A DNA stretch of 64,000 bases from Anaerolineales bacterium (GCA_030834895.1 JAUQXA010000059.1:124001-188000), one strand, 5' to 3'. Shown: positions 1 to 8,912, counted from the stretch's first letter. Made by a program: numbers and translations. Notes: generated by a model from the letters alone, not told the origin.

Positions 1-2096
1 GCCGCGAGCCATTGCAAGCCAACTTCGATGGCGCTCTCGCGCGAAGCCATTGCTACTGCGAGTTCATGAATGGTTGCCTTCCCGTTGCGTCGGTTGATTG
101 CGTATTTGCACAACCCCGCAAGGCGGTTCAGAAAATCGTCAGGCTTTTCTTCGGAGGGCGGCACAGCAAACACATAAACCCTTTTGGGTTGGATACTTTC
201 CAGTGCCTTCCGTGACTCAACCGGTGACGGGGGCGTGGTGTAAATGGCAAACTCATCAGCAGGATGTAACTCGAACCGTGATTTTCCTTTGATTCTATCT
301 GTTCCTTCTGCCCAGACCAACATGGCAGCATTCAAACTTTCCAACTTGCCAACATTCAAACGATAATCTATAACCTCAATTTTTTCCTTCTTGACTTCAA
401 TTGGCGCTTCTTCAACAACTCGAAATTCCTCAAATTGCAGCGTGACCTGCTTTTGTCCGCGGACGCTGCGCGTGCCGGCGCGCAGGGAGTAAGCGATGTC
501 AAATTTACTTTCAGCAGGAGGCAGTTCCTCGCCTGCGCCGCCCCACCATAAAATGCCTTGTGTCATCCCGCTCTCGTCTTCAACTGTCAGCCGCAGATGT
601 TCCCTCGTCTTGCCAAGCGTCGCAGCAGACTTCAAAACCACATTGTGAGTTGCCAGGGTCAACGGTGGATTGCCCGCGCCGAAAGGAGCCAGCATTTCAA
701 GGGACTCCGCCAGCTCAAGGTTGATTTCGTTCAACCTGAGCCAGGCGTCAATTTGCAACGTGGGCTCCTCAAAGGCGATCTCGCCGAGTTGTTTTTCGAT
801 GGCCTTGCCAAGTCCCTTGCGAAAGGCCGGAAGTTGATCCGCCGCCAGCGACATGCCTGCCGCCATGGGATGTCCGCCGAAGCCTCGCAAAATATCCTTT
901 TGGGTGGCAATGGCGTCGGTGATGTGCAAGCCTTCGATGGAACGCGCCGACCCGCGCAGGATCCCATCTTCAGATTCGTTCAACAGGATGGCAGGCTTGT
1001 GATAACGCTCCACGAGTTTGTTTGCCACGATGCCTACCACGCCTCCCGGCCAGCTCGGATGCGACAAAACAATGGCAGGTTCGGTCAGCAAACTTGGATT
1101 GGCGCGTAGTTGGGCCTCCGCTGCCTCGTAGACCTGGCTGGTCAACATGCGGCGCTGGGCATTCAATCCTTCGATTTGTGCCGCAAGGATGCGGGCGCGA
1201 GATAGGTTGTTGGTAATTAGTAATTCAACAGCAGGGTTTGCGTCTCCCAACCTGCCGAGTGCGTTCAAACGGGGAGCGAAGGTGAAGCCGATGGTTTCCT
1301 CTGTTAAGGTTTCGAGACTGGTTCCCGATAATTCCGCCATGACTTTAATGCCAATCCGTTGTGTTTCGCGTAATTTTTGGATACCCTTTTGTGCAAGTGA
1401 GCGGGTTTCATCTTTGAGCAGGGCAACATCGGCAATCAATCCCAACGCCACCAGATCGAGGAGGTCTTGACTTTCGACCTTTGACTTTTGACCTAAAAGT
1501 GCCTCCGCCAATTTATAAGCCACCCCAACGCCCGCCAGATTTGACAGCGGATGACCTTTGGGCAACAACTTCGGGTTGACGATTGCCTTTGCGTTTGGCA
1601 GCCTTTCCCCAAGTTCGTGATGGTCGGTGATGACCACATCGACGCCGCGCGAGTTGGTGTAGTCCACTGCTTCGTGGGCAGTGATGCCCGTGTCACAGGT
1701 GACGATTAACTTTGCCCCATTGTCGAGGATTGGTTTGAGCGATTCGATGTGAACGCCGTGACTTTCCTTCCCACGCACAGGGATGTAATAGACCACATTT
1801 GCGCCCAATGCTTGCAGGATTTGAACCAGCAGGGCGGTGGAGGTCTGTCCATCCACGTCAAAGTCACCCCAAACGCAAATGATCTCTTTTCTTCGTATTG
1901 CCAGGTTGATAATATCCACAGCTTTTTCAATTCCAGGGAAAGGCGTGGATGGCAGTTTGTCAGGACGCAAAAACGCCCGTGCCTGGACGGGGTCGTTAAT
2001 GCCGCGCCTGACGAGAGTCTGCGTGATTAGGGGTGGAAGGTTTAGCGATTCAAGAGAGTTTGTGTTTACTGGGGCGGGGTCAAGCCAGCGGGTCAT
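1..2096 (-). CDS. recJ: Single-stranded-DNA-specific exonuclease RecJ (3' end cut by window)
   Basis: RecJ is a 5'-3' ssDNA exonuclease used in recombination and mismatch repair. The frame is open from the ATG at 2096 to the left edge, giving 698 codons, so the C-terminus is missing. Visible DHH-family motifs are GDFDVDG near residue 80 (metal-binding motif I), a DHHE near residue 140, and a DHHA1-type region with GGHPMAAG further on. This stretch is long enough to contain the catalytic core and part of the OB-fold. There is no Shine-Dalgarno; a TAGAAT hexamer lies 6 nt before the ATG, which suggests a leaderless mRNA. A low-complexity insert lies between the DHH and DHHA1 regions (1464-1493). 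The family assignment is secure. Confidence 0.93.
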   Translation of the reverse strand, partial: MTRWLDPAPVNTNSLESLNLPPLITQTLVRRGINDPVQARAFLRPDKLPSTPFPGIEKAVDIINLAIRRKEIICVWGDFDVDGQTSTALLVQILQALGANVVYYIPVRGKESHGVHIESLKPILDNGAKLIVTCDTGITAHEAVDYTNSRGVDVVITDHHELGERLPNAKAIVNPKLLPKGHPLSNLAGVGVAYKLAEALLGQKSKVESQDLLDLVALGLIADVALLKDETRSLAQKGIQKLRETQRIGIKVMAELSGTSLETLTEETIGFTFAPRLNALGRLGDANPAVELLITNNLSRARILAAQIEGLNAQRRMLTSQVYEAAEAQLRANPSLLTEPAIVLSHPSWPGGVVGIVANKLVERYHKPAILLNESEDGILRGSARSIEGLHITDAIATQKDILRGFGGHPMAAGMSLAADQLPAFRKGLGKAIEKQLGEIAFEEPTLQIDAWLRLNEINLELAESLEMLAPFGAGNPPLTLATHNVVLKSAATLGKTREHLRLTVEDESGMTQGILWWGGAGEELPPAESKFDIAYSLRAGTRSVRGQKQVTLQFEEFRVVEEAPIEVKKEKIEVIDYRLNVGKLESLNAAMLVWAEGTDRIKGKSRFELHPADEFAIYTTPPSPVESRKALESIQPKRVYVFAVPPSEEKPDDFLNRLAGLCKYAINRRNGKATIHELAVAMASRESAIEVGLQWLA
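1464..1493. repeat. Low-complexity GTCAAAxGTC repeat inside recJ
   Basis: On the coding strand this reads as iterated GTCAAAAGTCAAAGGTC-like units and encodes a polar stretch (GQKSKVESQD) between the two RecJ core regions, where family members usually have a short variable linker. It looks like an intergenic-type repeat tolerated in frame. Confidence 0.45.
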
Positions 2097-2102
2097 AAGG
2101 GT

Positions 2103-2108
2103 ATTCTA
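2103..2108 (-). promoter_or_regulatory. -10 element of recJ, leaderless arrangement
   Basis: TAGAAT on the minus strand lies 6 nt upstream of the recJ ATG, so the transcript would start at or next to the A of the start codon. No purine-rich Shine-Dalgarno is present. Confidence 0.5.
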
Positions 2109-2130
2109 TCATTTGGCTTGTCCATTTATC

Positions 2131-2159
2131 AAAAAAGGGAGCGGTTTCATGCCGCTCCC
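2131..2159 (-). terminator. Rho-independent terminator after the haem-binding protein gene
   Basis: Perfect 8-bp arms GGGAGCGG / CCGCTCCC with a 7-nt loop, followed on the minus strand by six T residues. It separates the upstream gene from recJ. Confidence 0.85.
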
Positions 2160-2168
2160 TTGCCAGGA

Positions 2169-2594
2169 TCATTTGATGGAACTTTCAAGGGCGTTGATTA
2201 GTTCCTGTTTTTGCTGGTCGTTCATGCGTGAGTTCGGGTGGAAAATCCAATACTGAATTGGAGGCATGCCACCTTCCTGTATCTCTTCCTTCATCTCATC
2301 CAATTCTCCGGGATTGTTGTTCCAATCTGAGAAATTGAATTGATCACGCCCTTCATTGACATCCATCTGAATCAGCCAGGATGCCGGCGCAATATTGCTG
2401 TACCACGGCCATTCGGTCTCGTTGCTGTGACACTGGAAACAATGCTCCTTGACCAGCGCGCGAGCCTGCGGGCTGGACCAAGCCGGCTCGGATACCATGG
2501 ATGGGTTGGTGTGCTCATGTCCGAAGGGAATTAACTGGATCAGTCCGAACAGCGCAATTCCCGCCACAACGACAATCAAAACTATTTTTTTCAT
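2169..2594 (-). CDS. Haem-binding domain protein, membrane anchored
   Basis: 141 aa with an N-terminal hydrophobic anchor (about residues 3-20) and one c-type haem site, CFQCH, in the middle. The sequence after it (ETEWPWYSNIAP, then a W-L-I-Q pattern) is typical of the small haem_bd family (PF14376-like), exported proteins of unknown electron-transfer role. The start at 2594 was chosen because GGAG lies at the right distance; a longer frame from 2639 lacks a ribosome site. The gene is monocistronic and ends in a strong terminator. The physiological partner is unknown. Confidence 0.8.
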   Translation of the reverse strand: MKKIVLIVVVAGIALFGLIQLIPFGHEHTNPSMVSEPAWSSPQARALVKEHCFQCHSNETEWPWYSNIAPASWLIQMDVNEGRDQFNFSDWNNNPGELDEMKEEIQEGGMPPIQYWIFHPNSRMNDQQKQELINALESSIK

Positions 2595-2862
2595 GCTTTC
2601 TCCTTTGGCAATCTGCCAAAAACAAATGATACCTGCCAAATGAAGCGAATTACTGGCAGGATCGACAGGCGGAATGTTTATTCCATCCGCTTTTGTTATA
2701 GTCGTTTAAATGGCAGGTAAGTTGCGGGCTGGATGCTTAAAGGAAATTTAGAAAACGGCTTTCAGGGAATAGGTCATTTGTACGATTTTATCATCTTCAT
2801 TTTGGGATAAACTGCTTTTGGAATAACGTGCCCGTTTTCTTTTCATAATCCAAGGAGACAGT

Positions 2863-3441
2863 ATGAATGAAACACAGCTTGTGAGAGGCATCCGTGTCAT
2901 GAAAGATGGTTCGCGGCTGGTGATTCGCTGGAGGCGACTTGCGCGCAGCGTGAACGGCACGGGCGACCTTGTCAAGGAGGGAATTCTTTTCCTGATAGGA
3001 CTGGCGATGTTCGGTTTCCCTGCTTCTGGGCTGATCTCAAAAGGCTTGGGACAAGGCTGGTCTGGTTTTGGGTGGGGCGAGCTGGTTAGCGTCCCGTTTA
3101 TTTTGATCGGGGGCTTCATGCTCTATCGCGCGTTGACGATTTTGTTCAACACCGACGTGATCGAAGTCACACGTGAGAGGCTCAAAGTGCGCAGTTTTCC
3201 CCTGCCGCCCTGGGATATGGAAACCCCGACCATTCCGTTGCAGGAAGTTGTCAGGGTCGAGAGCAAAGTAAAGGCGCTTTCTTCCAGACAGGCCGGGAGA
3301 AGCGGGGTAACCCATAATTACGATGTCTGCGCGATCTTGTACGACGGAAAAACCAGGGACGTGGTCGCAGGCTCGACGGTGTCCCAACCTGCTCATTACG
3401 TGTCGCAGGAAATATCGAAGTTTATCGAAACAGTGCGTTGA
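2863..3441 (+). CDS. Hypothetical protein with two membrane segments
   Basis: 192 aa with no family recognised. Two hydrophobic stretches (about residues 40-62 and 75-92) suggest a membrane hairpin, followed by a mostly beta soluble region with a PH-like alternation (IEVTRERLKVRSF, IPLQEVVRVESK). An AAGGAG ribosome site precedes the ATG by 7 nt. It converges on the dehydratase gene, with only 22 nt between the stop codons. The PH-like impression is weak. Confidence 0.7.
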   Translation: MNETQLVRGIRVMKDGSRLVIRWRRLARSVNGTGDLVKEGILFLIGLAMFGFPASGLISKGLGQGWSGFGWGELVSVPFILIGGFMLYRALTILFNTDVIEVTRERLKVRSFPLPPWDMETPTIPLQEVVRVESKVKALSSRQAGRSGVTHNYDVCAILYDGKTRDVVAGSTVSQPAHYVSQEISKFIETVR

Positions 3442-3463
3442 TTGTTTTTGCCGCGGAGCGAAG

Positions 3464-4405
3464 TCACCACGGCAGTTTCCCCAAATCCACGTTTCCGCCG
3501 CTGAGGATGACGCCGACCTCGAGTCCGCGCAGGTTGATTTTCTTTTCCCACAGCACGCCTACCGCCACCGCGGACGACGGCTCGATGATGATCTTGGCGC
3601 GTTCCCAAATGAATTTCATCGTTTCGATGATTCCCGCCTCGCTCACGGTGACAATCTGCTCGACCCGTTCTCGGACGATGGGGAAGGTCAGTGTACCAAG
3701 CGAGGTGAGCAGACCGTCCGCAATCGTTTTGGGATTTACAGAAGGGATGATCTTGCCGGCTTGCATTGAGCGGAAGGCATCATCCGCCATTTCGGGTTCG
3801 CCCGCAATCACGCGGATTCCCTTCTTGAGTTCGGTCGCCGCGATGGATGTGCCGCTCAAGAGTCCGCCGCCGCCGACGGGAGCGATGACCACGTCCAAAT
3901 CGGGGACATCCTCCAGCAGTTCCAGCGCCGCCGTGCCCTGACCTGCGATCACGCGTTCGTCGTTATATGGATGAACCATCGTCGCGCCTGTCTCGATCCT
4001 GATTCTGTCCAACGTGCTTTCCCTCGCTTCGAGCGTCGGCTCGCAAAAGGTGATCAATCCGCCGTAGCCCGCCACTGCATTTTTCTTGACTGACGGAGCG
4101 TTGTTCGGCATGACGATGTAGGCAGGGATGCCGCGCATCTTCGCCGCCAATGCCAAAGCCTGGGCATGGTTGCCCGACGAGTGAGTGCAGACTCCGCGTG
4201 CGGCTTCTTTATCTGTCAGAGAATAGACCGCATTGCACGCGCCACGGAATTTGAACGCGCCAACCTTTTGCAGGTTCTCACATTTGAGAAAGACCTGCGT
4301 GCCTACTTTCTCGTTCAGGTTTTGATTGGTCAATACTGGCGTGCGATGCGCGTAAGGTTTGATTCGCTCTGCAGCTTGACGGATGTCATTCAGAGTTGGC
4401 GTCAT
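3464..4405 (-). CDS. PLP-dependent serine/threonine dehydratase-type ammonia-lyase
   Basis: 313 aa, fold-type II PLP enzyme. Visible are the PLP-lysine motif AFKFRGA near residue 53, SSGNHAQ near residue 77, the phosphate-binding loop VGGGGLLSG near residue 180, and a C-terminal SGGNVD. There is no ACT regulatory domain, so it resembles catabolic threonine dehydratases, serine racemases or threo-3-hydroxyaspartate ammonia-lyases rather than biosynthetic IlvA. Substrate cannot be read from sequence. It is the last gene of the minus-strand cluster that starts at 8900, 49 nt beyond the MFS gene, and has its own GGAG ribosome site. Confidence 0.87.
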   Translation of the reverse strand: MTPTLNDIRQAAERIKPYAHRTPVLTNQNLNEKVGTQVFLKCENLQKVGAFKFRGACNAVYSLTDKEAARGVCTHSSGNHAQALALAAKMRGIPAYIVMPNNAPSVKKNAVAGYGGLITFCEPTLEARESTLDRIRIETGATMVHPYNDERVIAGQGTAALELLEDVPDLDVVIAPVGGGGLLSGTSIAATELKKGIRVIAGEPEMADDAFRSMQAGKIIPSVNPKTIADGLLTSLGTLTFPIVRERVEQIVTVSEAGIIETMKFIWERAKIIIEPSSAVAVGVLWEKKINLRGLEVGVILSGGNVDLGKLPW

Positions 4406-4416
4406 ATACTCTCCTC

Positions 4417-4456
4417 ATGTCTTTGCGAGGGCGGCGCTCTCCGCCCGAAGCAATCT
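4417..4456. repeat. Partial family-A palindromic element with hairpin
   Basis: ATGTCTTTGCGAGG followed by a GGGCGG/CCGCCC hairpin and GAAGCAATCT. It resembles one half of the element at 5683-5779, and it overlaps the MFS stop codon by two bases. Confidence 0.55.
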
Positions 4457-5666
4457 ATTTTTGCGTCAATTGCTGCGGGTCTTTCATCTGCGAGACGAAA
4501 AGCGTGCTGATGACCAGCAGTCCGATGGCTAATAATAACGCAGGTGTGAAGGAACCGTCAGCACTTTTCATGGCTTCCATGATGTAGACAAAAACCACGG
4601 CTCCCTGACCGAAGAGTTGAATCAGCCCATTGGACGTGCCTTCGGGGGTGGGATGCGTCACCTCGGCGGCATATTGCATGGCAATCGGCATGGCACTGAC
4701 GAGAAAAAAACCCATTGCGAAGGCAGAGACAAATAAGAGGATGGAAGTTGAGGCAAAGGTCAAGCCGATTAACCCAGGGATTGCGCCGAGAAGGGCGATG
4801 TACAGGAAGCGTTGTCGCTTGCGCTGTTTATCGGATAGGGCCGGAATCACCACTGCGCCGATCACACCACCGACGATCATCAATGCGCCGAGGGTGCCTG
4901 CGTCTGTGGGCGTGAATCCGCGCGGACGGATGATGTTCTCGATCCAGGTGGTGACGCCGTTGAAGATTCCCAGCCCGATGAACGAGACCAGCAATCCGAA
5001 CCAAAACGGCTTGACCGTGAAGGCGTGCTTGAGTCCATCCAGCATCAGGGCGCGGACTTCCATCCCAGCGGGGCAGGGCGGCGTGGGGGGAGTCTCGCGG
5101 GCGAAGATGACGAAAAGGACCGCTGAGAATGCGGCGATACTACCGTAGGCTAATTGAATATCTGGAATGGACATGCTTTCCATCAGTACAGGTGTCAATA
5201 CCATGCCAAGCGCCGTGCCGACCAGGTTGCCCAATGTGACAATGCCGACTGCGGTGGCGCGTTCTTCGATGGCAAACCAATTGGCGGGGACCTTCGTCCA
5301 CGCGTTCAGCAAAAACGGTTGCGAGGCGGCAAGCCCAAACGTGCTCCACAGGGCAAGCGTGTAATTTTCGCCAGCCAGTCCGCGCAGGACGCCGAAGACT
5401 CCCATCAAAACTGCGCCAATGCTGACCGCGATGCGGAATCCGTACGTGTCGATCACCCATGAAACGGGGATGGACAGGGGGATGAACGCGATCATGAACG
5501 ACATGGCGAACAAGCCGATTTGCAGGTCGGTCACGCCGTAGAATTTCGCGGCTGGGCCCGTGATCGGCGCGTACGAAATCCACAGGATTTGAATGGTGAG
5601 GTTGATGAACATGAACAGCCCCAGCACCACCCAGCGATAGGGATACAGTTTGTATTGTGTCGTCAT
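4455..5666 (-). CDS. MFS transporter
   Basis: 403 aa with about twelve hydrophobic segments and a polar central loop around residues 195-215, as expected for the major facilitator superfamily. The N-terminal half carries VSWVIDTYGFRIAV, a variant of the loop 2-3 MFS signature, and the protein resembles the FLVCR/NarK-like general MFS set. AGGAG precedes the ATG. It lies between a dehydrogenase and a dehydratase in an apparent catabolic operon, so uptake or export of the pathway substrate is the likely job. A 97-bp palindromic element separates it from the upstream gene. Confidence 0.85.
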   Translation of the reverse strand: MTTQYKLYPYRWVVLGLFMFINLTIQILWISYAPITGPAAKFYGVTDLQIGLFAMSFMIAFIPLSIPVSWVIDTYGFRIAVSIGAVLMGVFGVLRGLAGENYTLALWSTFGLAASQPFLLNAWTKVPANWFAIEERATAVGIVTLGNLVGTALGMVLTPVLMESMSIPDIQLAYGSIAAFSAVLFVIFARETPPTPPCPAGMEVRALMLDGLKHAFTVKPFWFGLLVSFIGLGIFNGVTTWIENIIRPRGFTPTDAGTLGALMIVGGVIGAVVIPALSDKQRKRQRFLYIALLGAIPGLIGLTFASTSILLFVSAFAMGFFLVSAMPIAMQYAAEVTHPTPEGTSNGLIQLFGQGAVVFVYIMEAMKSADGSFTPALLLAIGLLVISTLFVSQMKDPQQLTQK

Positions 5667-5682
5667 GATTGCTCCTGTTGAT

Positions 5683-5779
5683 ATATGTCATTGCGAGGAG
5701 CGAGTGGCTATGAGCGACGAAGCAATCTCACGGTTGAAGTTGGAGATTGCTTCGGGCTAACGCCGTCGCAATGACATAT
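5683..5779. repeat. MITE-like palindromic element, family A (complete)
   Basis: 97 bp with perfect 14-bp terminal inverted repeats ATATGTCATTGCGA / TCGCAATGACATAT and a second internal inverted pair GAAGCAATCTC / GAGATTGCTTC. It fills the gap between the dehydrogenase stop and the MFS start, and would fold into one long hairpin in the operon mRNA. Confidence 0.85.
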
Positions 5780-5785
5780 CATGAA

Positions 5786-6742
5786 TTAATATCCTCTCTC
5801 AAAATCCACTCGGTATTTCAACGGCTTGCCTTCGACAAACAACCTGTAATTTTCGATAAAGATTTTGGCGATGTCTTCGGCGAAACTCGGACCTGCCGTG
5901 TGAAAAGTCATCAGCAGGTTGGGCGTCGTCCAGAAGGGATGCTCCGCTGGAAGCGGTTCCTGCTCGAAGACATCCAACACCGCGCCCGCGATTTTGTTCT
6001 GATTCAATGCCTCGATTAAAGCGGATTCGTCCACCGCCTGTCCGCGCCCGACGTTGATGAAGAGCGCGTGGGAGGGGAGGGCGTTCAGCAAATCGGCGCC
6101 GACAATCTTGCGCGTAGCCATAGTGTTAGGAAGGACGCTGACGAGATAATCCAGTTCGCTGGCGAAACTCTGGAGTGCAGCAGCTTGCTGTTGTTTCGAC
6201 GGCGAGCTGTCGGAGTCCAGAGGGTGAAAGTACTTGTCTACGTGTTTACTCGTCTCACTTCCCATCGTGTACCCTCGCACAGTCATGCCGAAGAACTTTG
6301 CCGCCTCCGCAATCTCCGCGCCAATCGAGCCGACGCCCAGCAAGCCGATGGTTTTTCCGCGTAAAGTGCCTGTGTCGGAGTCTTCCCAGGTTTTATTCTT
6401 TTGCGCTTCGAGCCTTTGAAAGATTTTTCTTTCGTGCGCCAGCAAATAGCCGATGACATACTCGGAGATCAGTCCGCCGAAGACGCCACGGACGCTGGTC
6501 AGGATGTAATCGCGGCGCGAAGCGGGATCAAGAAAAGGCTCCACCCCAGCCCAAATGGACTGCAACCAGCCTAGGGCGGGGAGAGAGTCGAGCGCGGCGA
6601 AGGTAGGTTTGGGTTCACCCAAAACGATGTCCACATCGGACGCGGAGTCATCCGCAAACTCCAAGTCAACAAGCCGCGCTTCTTCGATCAAAGCGCGGTA
6701 CTTGTCTCTATCTGGCGAAAGGATCAGGAGTTTATGCCTCAC
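5786..6742 (-). CDS. D-isomer-specific 2-hydroxyacid dehydrogenase
   Basis: About 318 aa. The Rossmann motif LGVGSIGAEIA sits near residue 135, the NVGRGQAVD motif near residue 230, and EQEPLP...HPFW followed by H-T-A-G supplies the catalytic Glu and His. NAD(P)-linked reduction of a 2-keto acid, or the reverse, is expected; substrate unknown. A Q-rich polar insert (SSPSKQQQ) follows the nucleotide-binding beta strand. The start is a GTG within the end of the aminotransferase gene (GTG at 6742 or 6745; 6742 fits the AAGGA site better). The overlap implies translational coupling. Confidence 0.88.
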   Translation of the reverse strand: MRHKLLILSPDRDKYRALIEEARLVDLEFADDSASDVDIVLGEPKPTFAALDSLPALGWLQSIWAGVEPFLDPASRRDYILTSVRGVFGGLISEYVIGYLLAHERKIFQRLEAQKNKTWEDSDTGTLRGKTIGLLGVGSIGAEIAEAAKFFGMTVRGYTMGSETSKHVDKYFHPLDSDSSPSKQQQAAALQSFASELDYLVSVLPNTMATRKIVGADLLNALPSHALFINVGRGQAVDESALIEALNQNKIAGAVLDVFEQEPLPAEHPFWTTPNLLMTFHTAGPSFAEDIAKIFIENYRLFVEGKPLKYRVDFERGY

Positions 6743-8180
6743 CACATTCCTTCAATACAGTTTCAAAGCGGGCAAGCGCATCATCAATGACATCATCCGT
6801 ATCCGCCATCGAGGTGTACATGCGGGAACCAGCTAGCGTGATGATTCCGTTTGCCATGTAGGCGGCGCCCATTTCTTCCATCATGTGCTTGCGCGGTTTG
6901 AGTTCCTTCAGCAGGCGGAGCAGATGTCGCAGGTCGAGCAGCATCGTCCCGGCTGTTTCGAGATGTACAATCGAACCCTGATTGTAGACGACGAATGGCA
7001 GGGAATGTTTGTCGATGATGGCTTGCAATCCTTTGGTGAGTCTGTCGCCTGCTTTACCCGCGATTGCTGCCGCGTTGGTCCTTTCCATTTCGAGCAGGGC
7101 GTAGTAACCCGCGACGCACGACATGGGATTCGCCGAAAGCGTGCCGCCGACGTAGGCGCGTTCGCCCACGCCGCCGATGCCCGCCGCGAAAGTGGAGACG
7201 ACATCCCGCCGCCCGCCGACTCCGCCCGCCATTGGGTATCCGCCCGTGATGCATTTGCCGAAGACGGTGAGATCGGGCTTGACGTTGAAGTAGCCCTGCG
7301 CGCCGCCGAGTCCCAGACGGAAGCCTGTGACTACTTCGTCGAAGATGAGCAATGCGCCAAACTCATCGCACAGCTCGCGGACTTTTTGATTGAAATCCTT
7401 CGCGACGGGACGTGTGCCACTTTCCGGTCCGACCGGCTCGACGATGACTGCAGCCGTGCCGCCTCTCAATGCGTTCAAGATGAGCTTGCTTCTCAATATC
7501 CCAAGGGCATTCGGATAAAACTCACCCGTGGATGAACTTGACCCACGCGGAATCCCTTTCGCTTCCAGCCGCCCGGTGCCGGGGACGTGCAAGCCGTAGA
7601 CCATCGAGTCGCTCCAGCCGTGGTATGCGCCGCCAACTTTGATGACGTATCGTTTCTTCGTGAACGTCCGTGCCGCGCGGACGGCTGCCATCACGCCTTC
7701 GGTCCCTGAGCCTAACATGCGGAACATCTCAATCGAGGGCATGTGCTTCTGGATTTGCTGCGCAAGTTTTAATTCGTATTCGTGGAACAGTCCGGTGACA
7801 GGTCCGCAGGTTTGCAGCATCTCGATGACTTTGTCACGCACGGGACCGTAGTTGCTGCCGAGGATGGTCGGTCCGCCCGCCTGGAGGAAGTCGATGTATT
7901 TGTTTCCATCCGCATCCCAGAGATAAGCGCCTTCGGCTTTTTCGATGGCAATGGGGAAGGGATAGTTGAATGCCAGGTTGTGCTGCACGCCGCCGGGGAT
8001 GATCTTCTTCGCTTCGTCGGTAAGCTCCTTCGAGCCGACGCATTTGGTCTCGAAGTAATCGAGATATTCCTTCATCTTCTCGCGCCGCACAGGGCGGATC
8101 GGCTGGCTGACCAGCTTTTCAAGTTTGGCGTAGACTTCGTCCACATTGGGGTATTCGGAAATGGCGGGTTGTTGGTTCAT
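6732..8180 (-). CDS. Class III aminotransferase (glutamate-1-semialdehyde aminomutase-like)
   Basis: 482 aa PLP enzyme. Motifs include GSGTEGVMAAVRAAR (GSA/ornithine-type PLP phosphate region), IFDEVVTGFRLG with the PLP-stacking Asp, and FGKCITGGYPMAG with the Schiff-base Lys. The N-terminal extension of about 50 aa and its operon position argue against haem-pathway HemL; it is more likely a catabolic omega-aminotransferase or aminomutase. The start at 8180 avoids an N-terminal extension coded by a palindromic repeat (8202-8229). It lies between aldolase and dehydrogenase genes on the same strand. Confidence 0.87.
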   Translation of the reverse strand: MNQQPAISEYPNVDEVYAKLEKLVSQPIRPVRREKMKEYLDYFETKCVGSKELTDEAKKIIPGGVQHNLAFNYPFPIAIEKAEGAYLWDADGNKYIDFLQAGGPTILGSNYGPVRDKVIEMLQTCGPVTGLFHEYELKLAQQIQKHMPSIEMFRMLGSGTEGVMAAVRAARTFTKKRYVIKVGGAYHGWSDSMVYGLHVPGTGRLEAKGIPRGSSSSTGEFYPNALGILRSKLILNALRGGTAAVIVEPVGPESGTRPVAKDFNQKVRELCDEFGALLIFDEVVTGFRLGLGGAQGYFNVKPDLTVFGKCITGGYPMAGGVGGRRDVVSTFAAGIGGVGERAYVGGTLSANPMSCVAGYYALLEMERTNAAAIAGKAGDRLTKGLQAIIDKHSLPFVVYNQGSIVHLETAGTMLLDLRHLLRLLKELKPRKHMMEEMGAAYMANGIITLAGSRMYTSMADTDDVIDDALARFETVLKECGEA

Positions 8181-8201
8181 TTTATTGTCCGTGTTTTGGT
8201 A

Positions 8202-8229
8202 GTAGGGGCGGATGACCATCCGCCCCTAC
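8202..8229. repeat. Palindrome, family C (GTAGGGGCGG...CCGCCCCTAC)
   Basis: 13-bp perfect arms with a 2-nt centre, between the aldolase stop and the aminotransferase start. The same family recurs at 43588-43614 and, with a changed arm, at 59525-59551. Confidence 0.8.
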
Positions 8230-8231
8230 GG

Positions 8232-8900
8232 TTAATTCAATTCTGCGAATTTCTTCTCATCCTTGCGGAGTTTTGCAAACGCAATCTCGCGGATGGGGAA
8301 GGGAATTTTCGTGACCTTCTTTTCGGTTAGCAGCGCGAGCAGATAAGTCAGGGCGCACTTTTCGAGCAAAGCCATGTTGTGGACGGCTTGCTCCATCGTC
8401 ACACCGAAGACCAGCACGCCGTGATTTTGCAGCATGAAGGCGTTGTTGTTATTTTTGATTTTGGCTTTGACCGCATTCTTGAGAAAACCAGTCCCAGACG
8501 GGGCGTAGGGGATGATGTCCACACTGCGACCGAGCCGCATGACTTGTTCGTCAAACAGCGCGGGGATTGGTGATTTGATCAACGCCAGCGCGCTGGCGTA
8601 GGGCTGGTGAGTGTGGATGATGCAATGCACGTCTGGACGGGTTTGATACACCCCCGCGTGCATCCCGCTTTCGATGGACGGCTTCATTTCGCCTTCGATT
8701 TTCTGTGTGTCAAAATCGAGAATGCAGATGTCGTCCGTTTGCATTTTGGCGTAGTCGTAATTGGACGGCGTGATGGCAAAGGCATTTTGTCCGCTGACAC
8801 GGGCGGAGATGTTGCCTTCGGTCTCCTTGAGGTAGCCGCGCTCGAGCAGGGTGTGGCAGGCATCCATGACTTGTTGTTTGTAGGTCTGGTATTCTGACAT
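8232..8900 (-). CDS. Class II aldolase/adducin family protein
   Basis: 222 aa of the fuculose-1-phosphate aldolase type. GNISARV near the N-terminus, a catalytic Glu within MKPSIESGMH, the zinc ligands in IIHTHQPYA (H-x-H), and a later LQNHGVLV supplying a third His are visible. These zinc enzymes cleave or decarboxylate sugar phosphates and related hydroxy acids; the substrate is unknown. AAAGGA lies 7 nt before the ATG at 8900, so this start is preferred to an in-frame ATG at 8921. It is the first gene of the five-gene cluster, transcribed from the minus-strand promoter at 8929-8957. Confidence 0.88.
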   Translation of the reverse strand: MSEYQTYKQQVMDACHTLLERGYLKETEGNISARVSGQNAFAITPSNYDYAKMQTDDICILDFDTQKIEGEMKPSIESGMHAGVYQTRPDVHCIIHTHQPYASALALIKSPIPALFDEQVMRLGRSVDIIPYAPSGTGFLKNAVKAKIKNNNNAFMLQNHGVLVFGVTMEQAVHNMALLEKCALTYLLALLTEKKVTKIPFPIREIAFAKLRKDEKKFAELN

Positions 8901-8912
8901 GGAGGGTTCCTT

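Noticed and set aside
6732..8180. Aminotransferase as haem-pathway HemL
   Set aside because: It has an N-terminal extension and lies in a TetR-linked catabolic operon with no haem genes; close relatives are a broad class III group.
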